NCBI GenBank assembly: GCA_910589035.1
Contig: CAJUSI010000098.1
Coordinates: 1-64,000, forward strand
Direction: 5' to 3'
Length of the DNA: 64,000 nucleotides
From: an uncultured Acetatifactor sp.
GTDB lineage: Bacteria > Bacillota > Clostridia > Lachnospirales > Lachnospiraceae
The notes under the pieces were generated by a model, which had not been told where the DNA came from, ran no database searches, and worked only from the letters and a program-made list of their open reading frames with translations. The position numbers were made by a program, and so were the translations under genes. Positions 52,162 through 61,447 of the stretch are shown piece by piece (the first letter of the stretch is position 1; every line of letters begins with the position of its first letter).

Positions 52162-53715
52162 TTATGATATGAAATCATTCGGCAAAAGGTTCCTTCTGCG
52201 GATGCGGACGTCCTTCCCTCCGGTGCGGGACGGACTGTGAAGGCCGATCCGGTCTGCAATATCGCCTGCCATGCAGGCGTGTTCTCCCATCTCCTGCGCG
52301 GCAAGGTCCCCGGCCTTAGCGTGAATATATACTCCCGCTGCCGCAGCCTCAAAGGCATCCATTCTCTGCGCCAGAAGTCCTGCGATAATTCCGGCCAGCA
52401 CATCCCCGCTCCCTGCCGTTGCCATTCCGCTGTTGCCGCATAGATTTGCGCAGATGGGATGTCCCTGTGCACAGACAAAACTTCTGGCATCCTTTGCTGC
52501 CACCGTCGCATGGAGTCCGTCTGCCAGTTCCCCTGCATATTCCGGCAGCGCCGCCTTACACTCGGCGATCGATTTTCCAATCAGTCTTGAGAGCTCTCCC
52601 ACATGAGGCGTCAGAATAATCTTTCTTCCTTCCAGGCCCTGACCTGCCAGAATGGTCCTGAGTCCGGAATGCTCCGAAAGCAGATTCAGGCCGTCCGCGT
52701 CCACCAGAAGCGGCTTCCTGCCCTCATGAATCATCTTTTCAAGCCAATACAGCGCTTTTTCGCCTTTTCCGATTCCCGGGCCCACCGCAAGCACATCCGC
52801 CCATCCCATATCCTCTTCCAGATTCTCCGGCCTTCCCAGAAGCGCCTCCGGCACCGCCTGCTGAAGAATGGTCCGATTAGACTCTGAGGATAGCACCTTC
52901 ACCATTCCAGCCCCGGCCCGGTAGGCCGCTCTCGCCGCAAGCACGGCCGCCCCGGCCATATAATCGCTGCCCGCCGCAAGCAATACCTTTCCGAAGGTTC
53001 CCTTGTTCCCGTTCCCGGAGCGCTTGGGAAGAAGCTCCGCCGCCGGCCCGTCATAGGCGTACATTTCCGGCGCCCTGCCGTAAAAGCTTCTCTCGGAAAT
53101 GCCGATATCCGCAATCCTGATCTTACCTGCATACCCGCATCCCGGGTAAAGCGCAGCGCCCCTTTTGCAGAATCCAAAGGCAACCGTTGCATCGGCTCTC
53201 ACGGCACAGCCCCGTACGGCGCCCGTATCGGAATCAATGCCGCTGGGAATATCAAGCGCCAGCTTCCAGCCCCTGAACGCATTGAAAAGCCCAATGGCCT
53301 CCGCGGCCTCTCCCTCGATCTCCCTGGAAAGCCCCACTCCGAACAGGGCGTCTATCATGATATCATATTCCTGCCTTTCGGGCCTCTCCGTATACTCCAC
53401 GCACCAGCTTTCCAGGATCCTTTGCTGTTCTCTGCGCTGCGGCGAAGCCTTTCCCGGATCTCCCACATTCCAGATCTCCACCTGACAGCCCTTCTCCGCC
53501 AAAAGGCGGCCCGCCGCAAGGCCGTCCCCGCCGTTATTGCCCATTCCTGCCATGATAAGCACTCTTTTTCCGCTTTTCCCGCTGCATCGTTTCCATACCA
53601 GCTCTGCGGCTGCCAGCGCCGCTCTCTCCATCAGAACACATGCGGGAATTCCTATTTTTTCTATGGTATTGCTGTCATACCGCCTCATTTCGGCTGCCGA
53701 CACCAGATATCTCAT
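52162..53715 (-). CDS. nnr: Bifunctional NAD(P)HX epimerase/dehydratase
   Basis: 517 residues: an N-terminal NnrE epimerase domain (about 1-215, VLIMAGMGNNGGDGLAAGRLL) and a C-terminal NnrD ADP-dependent dehydratase domain (NSGMATAGSGDVLAGIIAGLLAQ). It repairs hydrated NADH and NADPH. AAAGGGGG lies upstream of the ATG. Confidence 0.95.
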   Translation of the reverse strand: MRYLVSAAEMRRYDSNTIEKIGIPACVLMERAALAAAELVWKRCSGKSGKRVLIMAGMGNNGGDGLAAGRLLAEKGCQVEIWNVGDPGKASPQRREQQRILESWCVEYTERPERQEYDIMIDALFGVGLSREIEGEAAEAIGLFNAFRGWKLALDIPSGIDSDTGAVRGCAVRADATVAFGFCKRGAALYPGCGYAGKIRIADIGISERSFYGRAPEMYAYDGPAAELLPKRSGNGNKGTFGKVLLAAGSDYMAGAAVLAARAAYRAGAGMVKVLSSESNRTILQQAVPEALLGRPENLEEDMGWADVLAVGPGIGKGEKALYWLEKMIHEGRKPLLVDADGLNLLSEHSGLRTILAGQGLEGRKIILTPHVGELSRLIGKSIAECKAALPEYAGELADGLHATVAAKDARSFVCAQGHPICANLCGNSGMATAGSGDVLAGIIAGLLAQRMDAFEAAAAGVYIHAKAGDLAAQEMGEHACMAGDIADRIGLHSPSRTGGKDVRIRRRNLLPNDFIS

Positions 53716-53876
53716 CTCTACCGGCCCCCTTTATCGTTATATTATATACATCATATCATCATATCGGAAAGATCATCCTTCCAATGCCCGCAGCACATCA
53801 GGCGGACTTTTCTAAAAGTAAAAAGAGTGTCGGAAAATTCTGCCGGCCTGCAATATATAGTGGTGAGCAAGGAAAA

Positions 53877-53904
53877 ACTACACCGCAAAATCACGATGTA
53901 GTTC
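53877..53904 (-). terminator. Hairpin downstream of the coiled-coil gene
   Basis: AACTACA and TGTAGTT enclose 14 bases. It lies in the gap between nnr and the coiled-coil gene and may be a weak terminator. The rest of the gap (53716-53876) shows no gene. Confidence 0.4.
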
Positions 53905-53909
53905 TCCTC

Positions 53910-54548
53910 TCAGGGCATCTTTGGATGCTCCTCCCCCGATTCATACTGCATATCAAATATTTCGATTACTTCCGTTCCGAATACATCATGCATATAGGAA
54001 TATATCGCATTATTCTGCTGCTCCATTTCCTGCTTTCTGATCAGGCGTTTCTTCAGCTCTACACGGACCTCCGAAACCCACTGGGCAATCCGGTCGATTT
54101 CCTTCCTGTTCTCCTGCATGGTATCATAGCAGCAGTCCATGGTAGCCAGCATCAGCTGATAATTCACCCGGTCTATCTGCCTGGGCAGATCCAGAAGCTC
54201 GTCCTGATATTCCTCCAGTCTTTCGTTGCATTCTTCCACCAGCTTCTTATTCTGCTGAATTTTCTGCGCATTTTCGGAATCCTCATCCTGTCCTGCTTCA
54301 TCCACCAGAATCACGATCTCTTCCATCAGCTTTTTCTTCAGCTTCTTGATGCTTTTTACCTCATTGTTCAGCTTCCCCTGCTGCTTCAGGAGTTCGTTCA
54401 GCTGCTCCTCCAGACCAGAAACCTTACTCTTGGCTTCCTGCGTCAGAAGACGATACCATTTATTGTCCAACGTGAGAACCGGTATTCTCTTTCCCTCAAG
54501 AGCCCGCGAAAAGCTCTCCCTCTGTTTTCCGTTTTCCTCAGATTTCAT
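53910..54548 (-). CDS. Coiled-coil protein of unknown function
   Basis: About 212 residues, nearly all helical, with a long central coiled coil (roughly 35-165: SKVSGLEEQLNELLKQQGKL, then LEEYQDELLDLPRQIDRV). No catalytic motif or signal peptide. The ATG at 54548 is preferred; the AGGAGG box overlaps a GTG that opens a longer frame. It lies 18 bases downstream of rex and is possibly cotranscribed. Confidence 0.7.
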   Translation of the reverse strand: MKSEENGKQRESFSRALEGKRIPVLTLDNKWYRLLTQEAKSKVSGLEEQLNELLKQQGKLNNEVKSIKKLKKKLMEEIVILVDEAGQDEDSENAQKIQQNKKLVEECNERLEEYQDELLDLPRQIDRVNYQLMLATMDCCYDTMQENRKEIDRIAQWVSEVRVELKKRLIRKQEMEQQNNAIYSYMHDVFGTEVIEIFDMQYESGEEHPKMP

Positions 54549-54566
54549 TCCTGTATACACCTCCTG

Positions 54567-55235
54567 TCAGAACCCGCTGCCGGCATGAGCGCTTTTATAA
54601 GACAGTTTCATCAGGCTGTCGGAAAGATGGACATTCTCCACCTGGATCCCCTCCGGCACATTCAGATCCACATGTGCGAAATTCCAGATGGCGCGGATTC
54701 CTGTGTGTACCAGCTTCTCGGCCACAGCCACCGCATCGTTTTTGGGAATGGCAAGCACGGCGATATCGATGCAGTTTTCCCTGACAAACTGCTCCATTTC
54801 CTCCATGGGCATCACTCTGATGCCCCGCACTTCCTTCCCGTACAATTCAGGGTTTGCATCAAACATTCCCCGAAAAATAAATCCCCGTCTCTCAAAGTTC
54901 AGATAGTTCCCCAGGGCCCGGCCCAGATTCCCGGCGCCGATGATAACAAAGCTATGCTCTCTGTCCAGCCCCAGTATCCGTCCGATTTCCGTATACAGAT
55001 ACTCCACATTATAGCCATAGCCCTGCTGCCCGAATCCGCCGAAATTATTAAAGTCCTGCCGGATCTGGGACGCCGTCACCTTCATCAGTTCGCTCAGATC
55101 CTGGGAGGATATTCTCTCTACCCCGCTGTCCTTCAGTTCCCCCAGATAACGAAAATATCTGGGCAGACGTCCTATCACAGCCTGTGAAATCTCCTTTTCT
55201 TCCAAAACCCTTTTCCTCCCTGCCTGACGCGGCAT
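54567..55235 (-). CDS. rex: Redox-sensing transcriptional repressor Rex
   Basis: About 222 residues, Rex size. Winged helix at the N-terminus (AVIGRLPRYFRYLGEL... ISSQDLSELMKVTASQIRQDF) and a Rossmann NADH domain (VIIGAGNLGRALGNYL). It represses fermentation and hydrogen genes depending on NADH/NAD+. A longer frame starts at 55271, but the promoter (-10 at 55262-55267) lies there, so the ATG at 55235 with AAAGGA upstream is preferred. Confidence 0.95.
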   Translation of the reverse strand: MPRQAGRKRVLEEKEISQAVIGRLPRYFRYLGELKDSGVERISSQDLSELMKVTASQIRQDFNNFGGFGQQGYGYNVEYLYTEIGRILGLDREHSFVIIGAGNLGRALGNYLNFERRGFIFRGMFDANPELYGKEVRGIRVMPMEEMEQFVRENCIDIAVLAIPKNDAVAVAEKLVHTGIRAIWNFAHVDLNVPEGIQVENVHLSDSLMKLSYKSAHAGSGF

Positions 55236-55261
55236 ATACTGCGGTGCTTCCTTTATCATAC

Positions 55262-55290
55262 ATGATATCAAAATGTAAAATCTGTGTCAA
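55262..55290 (-). promoter_or_regulatory. Promoter of rex
   Basis: Perfect TTGACA (55285-55290), 17-base spacer, TATCAT (55262-55267) on the minus strand. It places the transcript start just before the chosen ATG. Confidence 0.8.
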
Positions 55291-55343
55291 CAGCCGGCTC
55301 GCCTGCTTTTTTCGAAATCAAGCCGTGCAGAAATATCCATATT

Positions 55344-56552
55344 TCACAGCAGCGTATCCAGCGTTTCCCGGATGGCCCTGATAAAGTCCAGGCTGTTCAG
55401 AATCACCGGCTCACTGCAGGTGGAAATCAGGGACAGGCTCCTGGTCATTTTTCCGTCCTCCACGGTCCTGATACAGGCCTGCTCCAGTTTCTCCGCAAAT
55501 GCGCTCAGCGCCCCGTTGCCGTCCAGCTCGCCTCTTTTTCTCAGCGCCCCCGTCCAGGCAAAAATGGTTGCTATGGAATTGGTAGAGGTCTCCTCCCCCT
55601 TCAGATGCTTATAAAAATGGCGCTGAACCGTGCCGTGAGCGGCCTCGTACTCATAGACCCCGCTGGGAGACACCAGCACGGAAGTCATCATGGACAGATC
55701 TCCGTACGCCGTGGCAACCATGTCGGACATCACGTCTCCGTCGTAGTTTTTGCAGGCCCAGATAAACCCGCCCTCGGAGCGAATCACCCTGGCCACGGCA
55801 TCGTCGATGAGGGTATAGAAGTATTCGATTCCCAGCTCTTCAAATTTCTCCTTATATTCCGCCTCGTAGATTTCCTGAAAGATATCCTTGAAGGTATGGT
55901 CGTATTTTTTTGAAATGGTGTCCTTTGTGGAGAACCACAGATCCTGCTTCGTGTCCACAGCATAGCCGAAGCATGCCCTGGCGAAGCTGCCGATGGACTC
56001 TTCCGTATTGTGGATTCCCTGTAGAATCCCCGCACCGGTAAACTCATGAATCAATTCTCTGGTCTGGGATCCGTCCGCAGCGGTAAACACCAGCTCCGCC
56101 CTGCCCGGTCCCGGCACCCTGATTTCCGTATTCTTATAGACATCCCCATAGGCATGCCGCGCAATGGTGATGGGCTTCTTCCAGTTGCTCACATAGGGTA
56201 CGATTCCCTTCACCAGGATGGGAGCCCGGAACACGGTGCCGTCCAGAATGGAGCGGATGGTGCCGTTGGGGCTTTTCCACATCTCCTTTAAGTTATATTC
56301 CTTCACCCTGGCGGCGTTGGGCGTGATGGTGGCGCATTTTACCGCAACCCCGTATTTCAGGGTGGCATTGGCGGAGTCCACCGTCACCTGATCGTCTGTG
56401 GCATTTCGGTTTTCCAGGCCCAGATCATAGTATTCCGTTTTCAGCTCTATGTACGGAAGCAGCAGTTCCTCCTTGATCATCTGCCAGAGAATTCTGGTCA
56501 TTTCGTCCCCGTCCATCTCCACCAGGGGAGTCGTCATTTTAATCTTTTCCAT
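55344..56552 (-). CDS. icd: NADP-dependent isocitrate dehydrogenase
   Basis: 402 residues of the dimeric type II IDH branch (MTTPLVEMDGDEMTRILW start, PNGTIRSILDGTVFRAPI, SEGGFIWACKNYDGDVMSD). Makes 2-oxoglutarate for glutamate synthesis. GGAGAGGATG lies upstream of the ATG. It is on the same strand as the citrate-synthase-like gene, with a GntR gene between. Confidence 0.96.
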   Translation of the reverse strand: MEKIKMTTPLVEMDGDEMTRILWQMIKEELLLPYIELKTEYYDLGLENRNATDDQVTVDSANATLKYGVAVKCATITPNAARVKEYNLKEMWKSPNGTIRSILDGTVFRAPILVKGIVPYVSNWKKPITIARHAYGDVYKNTEIRVPGPGRAELVFTAADGSQTRELIHEFTGAGILQGIHNTEESIGSFARACFGYAVDTKQDLWFSTKDTISKKYDHTFKDIFQEIYEAEYKEKFEELGIEYFYTLIDDAVARVIRSEGGFIWACKNYDGDVMSDMVATAYGDLSMMTSVLVSPSGVYEYEAAHGTVQRHFYKHLKGEETSTNSIATIFAWTGALRKRGELDGNGALSAFAEKLEQACIRTVEDGKMTRSLSLISTCSEPVILNSLDFIRAIRETLDTLL

Positions 56553-56794
56553 CTCATCCTCTCCTCTATTTCGTTCCGCATCACTCCGCGTGTGCCCGAT
56601 TCCGGGAATGCATTTCTGTCCGCAGATCCAGCATTTATAAATTCATCCGGGCTCACCCGGACTGATGCTGTTTTCAGTTCCGCCCGCGCTGTCCGGCGGG
56701 ATTTCGGTTTTGCCTGTCCGGGTCAGCAATCATCTTCTGGCATGCCCTGACCGGACTGCCAGAAAACCATGCCGGCATATGGCCCTTATAAGTA

Positions 56795-57493
56795 TTATGC
56801 CAGTCCCTCTCTCACATAGGCCTCATGCAGGCCGTTCTTCACCATGTTGTCATAGGCGTTTATCATATGCTGATGGGCAAGCCTCTCCGCCAGCTCACCG
56901 TCCCCTGCCTTGATCGCCTCCATGATCTGTTTATGCTCCTGATTGGACTTCGGCCCTCTGTTGGCATTAGACAGGGTTTTCCTGCGGACGCGCAGCACAT
57001 ATTGGTGGAAATCCTTCAGCTGGTGTTCCAGCAGCTTGCTGTTGCAGGCCTCGTACATGATATCGTGGAACCGGTTGTCCAGCTCTGCAAGCTGCTCCAG
57101 ATGGCCCTTCCCGGCATGGAATTCCCCCAGGTAGACATTTTCCTCCATCTCCTCCATCTGTTCCTCCGTGATATGTTCCGTGGCCCAGCGGGCACAGAGT
57201 CCCTCCAGAAGAGAACGGATCATATAAATATCCTTCACATCCTTCTCCGTAATCCCCGTGACATACGCTCCCTTGTTCGGAATAATCCTTATCAGGCCCT
57301 CCAGCTCCAGCTGCCGGAAAGCTTCCCGAACCGGGGTACGGCTCACGCCCATTTCCTCGCCGATTGCTACTTCCCTCAGCTCCTCATGTTCCGCATATCT
57401 GCCGCTGAGAATATCCTCCCTGAGCCTGCCAAATACACGGCTCCGCAGGGAATACTTATCGCTGATCTCCTGCGTCACATCATAATTGCCCAT
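56795..57493 (-). CDS. GntR-family regulator (FCD domain)
   Basis: 232 residues: a winged helix (SLRSRVFGRLREDILSGRY... GVSRTPVREAFRQLELEGLI) and an all-helical FCD ligand domain. It lies 42 bases downstream of the citrate-synthase-like gene, in one operon, and a palindrome typical for this family overlaps the operon promoter, so it probably represses its own operon. Confidence 0.92.
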   Translation of the reverse strand: MGNYDVTQEISDKYSLRSRVFGRLREDILSGRYAEHEELREVAIGEEMGVSRTPVREAFRQLELEGLIRIIPNKGAYVTGITEKDVKDIYMIRSLLEGLCARWATEHITEEQMEEMEENVYLGEFHAGKGHLEQLAELDNRFHDIMYEACNSKLLEHQLKDFHQYVLRVRRKTLSNANRGPKSNQEHKQIMEAIKAGDGELAERLAHQHMINAYDNMVKNGLHEAYVREGLA

Positions 57494-57535
57494 TTTTTTC
57501 CTTTTTCAACCTCCCCGCTCCAGGGATCCTGTCCT

Positions 57536-58948
57536 TCAGACATTCCAGGCAATCCCCTTCTCCTTACATACGCGCTCTATACACGCGATGATTTCCTCAT
57601 CCGTCATCACGGTAACCCTGCCGCCGGCATATTCCTCATCCACCCATTTCCTGATCTCCGCTACCAGCTCGGAGCTCTTCTCCACCTGCCGGTCCTCCTT
57701 CAGATTGTAATAGCTGTTAATCCAATGAGCGATTCCCGCCAGGCCGGAGGTATTGGATACGGCACAGAGCGCCGGTCTGTTCAGGAATTTCTCCGTATCG
57801 AATATATTGTAAATCTCTTCGTTCTTCAGCAGGCCGTCCGCGTGAATCCCCGCCCTGGTCACATTGAAATTCTTCCCCACAAAGGGCGTCCTGGGAGGAA
57901 TCTGATAGCCGATCTCCCTCTCGTAATACTCCGCCAGCTCCGTGATCACCGTGGTGTCCATGCCGTTTAAATCTCCCTTCAGCTGGGCATATTCGAATAC
58001 CATGGCCTCCAGAGGAGTATTGCCTGTTCTCTCTCCGATTCCGAAAAGCGAGGTATTGACACCGCAGCACCCATAAAGCCAGGCAGTGGTGGAATTGCTC
58101 ACAGCTTTATAGAAATCATTGTGTCCATGCCATTCGATCAGTTCGTGAGGCACACCCGCATGGGTATGGATGGCATATATAATTCCCGGTACGCTCCTTG
58201 GAATGACAGCCCCGGGATAATTGACGCCGTAGCCCATGGTATCGCAGGCGCGGATTTTAATGGGGATCCGGTATTCCTCCATCAGCTTCATAAGCTCCAG
58301 GCAGAAGGGCACCACATAGCCATAGATATCCGCCCTGGTGATATCCTCCAGGTGGCACCTGGGACTGATCCCCTCCTCCAGGCATTCCCGGATCACGCTC
58401 AGATAATGCTCCATGGCCTGGCGTCTCGTCATTTTCAGCTTCAGGAAAATGTGATAATCGGAGCAGCTGACCAGGATGCCCGTCTCCTTCATTCCGATCT
58501 CCTTCACCAGCCTGAAGTCCTCCCTGCTGGCCCGGATCCAGCTTGTCACCTCCGGAAAAGCATACCCTCTCTCCATGCATTTGTACACGGCATCCCTGTC
58601 TTTCCTGCTGTAGAGGAAGAACTCGCTGGCCCGAATCATGCCGTTCGGCCCTCCCAGCTTATGTAAATAATCGTATATGGTCACAATCTGCTCCGTAGTG
58701 TAAGGAGCCCTGGACTGCTGCCCGTCCCGGAATGTGGTATCCGTGATCCAGATCTCTCCCGGCATATTGTGGGGCACAATTCTGTCATTGAAGGGAATCT
58801 TCGGTATCTCGGAATAGGGAAACATATTTCGGAATACATTCGGCTTCTTCACGTCGTCCAGAATGTACATATGCTCCTCAATCTGCAGCAGATTATTATT
58901 CTGATTCATGGTAACCGGACGGTTTGCAAATGTCTCGTTATTTCTCAT
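57536..58948 (-). CDS. Re-citrate synthase candidate (isopropylmalate synthase-like)
   Basis: 470 residues of the DRE-TIM synthase group (ITDTTFRDGQQSRAPYTTEQI, then the LIEWHGHNDFYKAV barrel segment). Such enzymes condense acetyl-CoA with 2-oxo acids. The clostridial Re-citrate synthase belongs to this group, and icd and a GntR regulator stand next to it, so citrate formation for glutamate synthesis is the best guess. Homocitrate, citramalate or isopropylmalate synthase remain possible. Confidence 0.75.
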   Translation of the reverse strand: MRNNETFANRPVTMNQNNNLLQIEEHMYILDDVKKPNVFRNMFPYSEIPKIPFNDRIVPHNMPGEIWITDTTFRDGQQSRAPYTTEQIVTIYDYLHKLGGPNGMIRASEFFLYSRKDRDAVYKCMERGYAFPEVTSWIRASREDFRLVKEIGMKETGILVSCSDYHIFLKLKMTRRQAMEHYLSVIRECLEEGISPRCHLEDITRADIYGYVVPFCLELMKLMEEYRIPIKIRACDTMGYGVNYPGAVIPRSVPGIIYAIHTHAGVPHELIEWHGHNDFYKAVSNSTTAWLYGCCGVNTSLFGIGERTGNTPLEAMVFEYAQLKGDLNGMDTTVITELAEYYEREIGYQIPPRTPFVGKNFNVTRAGIHADGLLKNEEIYNIFDTEKFLNRPALCAVSNTSGLAGIAHWINSYYNLKEDRQVEKSSELVAEIRKWVDEEYAGGRVTVMTDEEIIACIERVCKEKGIAWNV

Positions 58949-59050
58949 ATTTATACCCCCTGTGCGCTTTGGTGCGCCTGCCCGCCTCAGCTGCCATCCC
59001 TTCTTTCCACCGGACTGAAACTGATTTTACCGGCTCTCCGCACTTGTATT

Positions 59051-59079
59051 ATTGTATACAATCATACGAAGCATGTCAA
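59051..59079 (-). promoter_or_regulatory. Promoter with overlapping GntR-type operator
   Basis: Minus-strand TTGACA (59074-59079), 17-base spacer, TACAAT (59051-59056). The perfect palindrome ATTGTATACAAT (59051-59062) covers the -10 box; it resembles operators of FCD-type GntR regulators and should mediate repression. Confidence 0.8.
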
Positions 59080-59109
59080 TCTTTTTTCTGAAAATATGTA
59101 TACTAAAGC

Positions 59110-59140
59110 GACTGTGGGTAAATATTGCTTTCCCACAGTC
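59110..59140. terminator. Hairpin in the gap before the citrate-synthase promoter
   Basis: GACTGTGGG and CCCACAGTC enclose 13 bases. It lies between the VWA gene and the divergent-looking promoter of the next operon. The other ~280 bases of 58949-59262 hold only the promoter/operator. Confidence 0.5.
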
Positions 59141-59262
59141 TCCCGGCAGGCAGATTCCTGTATTTCATTTTCCATAGCCAAATCTTTTCCTTATCCTACC
59201 GCAGTCAGTTCATTTACGGCTCATTCCATTTTTGTTGATTTATACTGCTTAACGAAAGGTTC

Positions 59263-60519
59263 TTATTTATTGGACATCAGCTTCACCATGGCCCGGTTCA
59301 GGCCGTCCACCGTGAGCTTATACATGGGGAAGAGCTCCTTCACCGCAGTCTCCGCCTCCCGCCAGGGAGCGCGGCCCGGCGCCATCTTGGGATTCAGCCA
59401 CACGATTTTCTTATATTTCTTCTTCATCAGCTGCAGCCACTCATAGCCGGACAGGCCCCCGTTGGGTCCTCTGTAATTCCCGGTGTCGGAATAAAGCTCC
59501 TCCGGCGCCATGGCCGCATCGCCCACAATGATCACCTTGTAGTCGCTTCCCACATTGCGGAACATCCACTCCGTATCCACCCAGTCCCCGTTCTCGCATT
59601 CCGGCGTCTTATAGAGCTTGCTGTAAATGCAGTTATGGAAATAATAGGTCTTCACGTCCTTGTAATGATTGGATTTGTGGATGGCCTGGAACAGATCGTT
59701 CAAGAGGCTGCTGAAGGGAATCATGGTGCCGCCGGAATCCATCAGGAGCAGGAGCTTCACCGCGTTCTTCCTGGGCTTCTGCATGACGATCTGCAGGCAG
59801 CCCCCGTTGTTGCAGGTCTTGTCCACGGTGCCATTGATGTCAAGCTCCGTCTCCGGGATGTCCAGGCGGCTTGAGAACTGCCGGAGCTTGCGGAACGCCA
59901 TCTGGAACTGCCGGTTGTCCAGGACTCTGTCGTCCCGGAAATCCCTGTACTTCCTGGCCCCCACCACCGCAAAGGCGGACTGGTAGCCGGTCTTGCCGCC
60001 CACCCGGACGCCCCCCACATTGCCGCCGGTGTTGCCGAAGGAGGTCTTGCCCATGGTGCCGATCCAGTAGCTGCCGCCGTTGTGCTCGCTGTCCTGGTCC
60101 TTCAGACGCTGGCGGAACTTCTCCTCCACGTCCTCCTTGTCGATCTGGAGATCCTCCATCTGATTCAGATGATCCCTGGCCTCCTCGTGGGCCAGCTCCA
60201 TCATGTCGGACTTGTCCAGCCAGCGGAGCATCTCCTTTCCCACCTCGGTTTCCCTCTGGGCCGCCTTGAAGCACTCCTCGAAGGCCATGTCGAACTTGTC
60301 GAAATCCGTCTCGCTCTTCACCAGGATCATCCGGGCCGTGTAATAGAACCCGGTCATGGAGCTGCCGCAGAGTCCCTTGTCCAGCGCCTCCTGGAAGGTG
60401 AGCCATTCTCCCAGGGTCACCCGCAGTCCTTTTTCCCGCAGAGTTTCAAAAAATTTTATGAACATATCGCGATTCTTACCTTTCCTGTTTTTTGTGTCCT
60501 GGCTTTGTGCCCCGCTCAT
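59263..60519 (-). CDS. VWA-domain protein (CoxE-like)
   Basis: 418 residues with an N-terminal helical half and a C-terminal von Willebrand A domain. The metal site reads LLLLMDSGGTM, so the usual DxSxS motif has Gly and Thr at positions 3 and 5. Such proteins act with MoxR ATPases as chaperones that mature or activate other complexes. A MoxR gene is present at the window end, but 2.8 kb upstream. AAGGA lies upstream of the ATG. Confidence 0.85.
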   Translation of the reverse strand: MSGAQSQDTKNRKGKNRDMFIKFFETLREKGLRVTLGEWLTFQEALDKGLCGSSMTGFYYTARMILVKSETDFDKFDMAFEECFKAAQRETEVGKEMLRWLDKSDMMELAHEEARDHLNQMEDLQIDKEDVEEKFRQRLKDQDSEHNGGSYWIGTMGKTSFGNTGGNVGGVRVGGKTGYQSAFAVVGARKYRDFRDDRVLDNRQFQMAFRKLRQFSSRLDIPETELDINGTVDKTCNNGGCLQIVMQKPRKNAVKLLLLMDSGGTMIPFSSLLNDLFQAIHKSNHYKDVKTYYFHNCIYSKLYKTPECENGDWVDTEWMFRNVGSDYKVIIVGDAAMAPEELYSDTGNYRGPNGGLSGYEWLQLMKKKYKKIVWLNPKMAPGRAPWREAETAVKELFPMYKLTVDGLNRAMVKLMSNK

Positions 60520-60625
60520 TTTATTCCTTTTTTCATAAGCCTGTCATACCAATCTGATATTTCCCTATAACACTTTTCCAGACTTGTAATCAGCGCATTT
60601 TTTCTAAATTCTAACCGATATATCC

Positions 60626-61423
60626 CTACGCCTGGTTTGCATGCTTCAGGAATCCTATCTCCGCCGCCACCCCATAATGGTCGCTTGCGCACAGGCCGCT
60701 CTCGGGATCCACCTTTGTTCCGAACAGTTCCACTCTGTCAAACCGATAGCCGTTGCGCACATCCATCACATAGATCCGGTCAAAATTCTCCGGGGCGTAG
60801 GTGGCCTCCTTTCCCTTCCAGCGCGGATTGTTGATGCAGTCCAACGTGGGCGCGAGCGCCCGTCCCTTCACGGCCGCATAGACACCGGAGACTTCATACC
60901 AGTATGGCTTCGCCTCATTTCCGTTTAACGTCTGCTCTCCGGTCATGAATCGGTGCACACTGGAATTGATGCCGCAGTTGAAATCCCCGAGAACGATAAA
61001 ATAGTCGGCCTTTTCTCTCCGCTCCCGGCAGAATCGGTCAATTGCCACTATCTGCTCTTCCTTCACTCTCGCCGAATCCCAGGGCAGATGCACATCGGTG
61101 ATGGATATCCGTATGTCATCTGCACAGAGCAGTACATTCAGAGCACAGCTGTTTGCATATTTCTCATCCATGTGGAGGAAGGTACTGTCCGAAAACGGAT
61201 ATCTGCTCAGAATCGCCAGGCCCTCCTCTTCGTCTGTATATTTTCCATATTCCGAATACGGGTATTGGGGCAGCTTTTGCAGCTGTTCCTGATAAAACCG
61301 GGGTGTAATCTCCTGCAGGGCAATCAGATCTGCCCCGGTATTCAGGATTTCCCCTATTATCTGCCTGCCCCGTTTCCCTACGCCCTTATTCTCGTTCCAT
61401 ACATTAAAGGTGGCGATTTTCAT
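60626..61423 (-). CDS. Endonuclease/exonuclease/phosphatase family protein
   Basis: 265 residues of the EEP fold (MKIATFNVWNENKGVG, ALQEITP, FIVLGDFNCGINSS, SDHYGVAAEI). These are the metal and catalytic blocks of DNase I/APE1-like enzymes. Substrate open (nucleic acid, sphingolipid or inositol phosphate). GAAAGGAG lies upstream of the ATG. Confidence 0.88.
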   Translation of the reverse strand: MKIATFNVWNENKGVGKRGRQIIGEILNTGADLIALQEITPRFYQEQLQKLPQYPYSEYGKYTDEEEGLAILSRYPFSDSTFLHMDEKYANSCALNVLLCADDIRISITDVHLPWDSARVKEEQIVAIDRFCRERREKADYFIVLGDFNCGINSSVHRFMTGEQTLNGNEAKPYWYEVSGVYAAVKGRALAPTLDCINNPRWKGKEATYAPENFDRIYVMDVRNGYRFDRVELFGTKVDPESGLCASDHYGVAAEIGFLKHANQA

Positions 61424-61447
61424 GCTTTCTCCTTTCTCAGCCGCCTG

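Noticed and set aside
52068..52580. Possible antitoxin gene upstream of mazF
   Set aside because: The frame mainly overlaps the nnr 3' end in another phase and has no antitoxin-like features; a 20-codon frame in the gap is too short to support.
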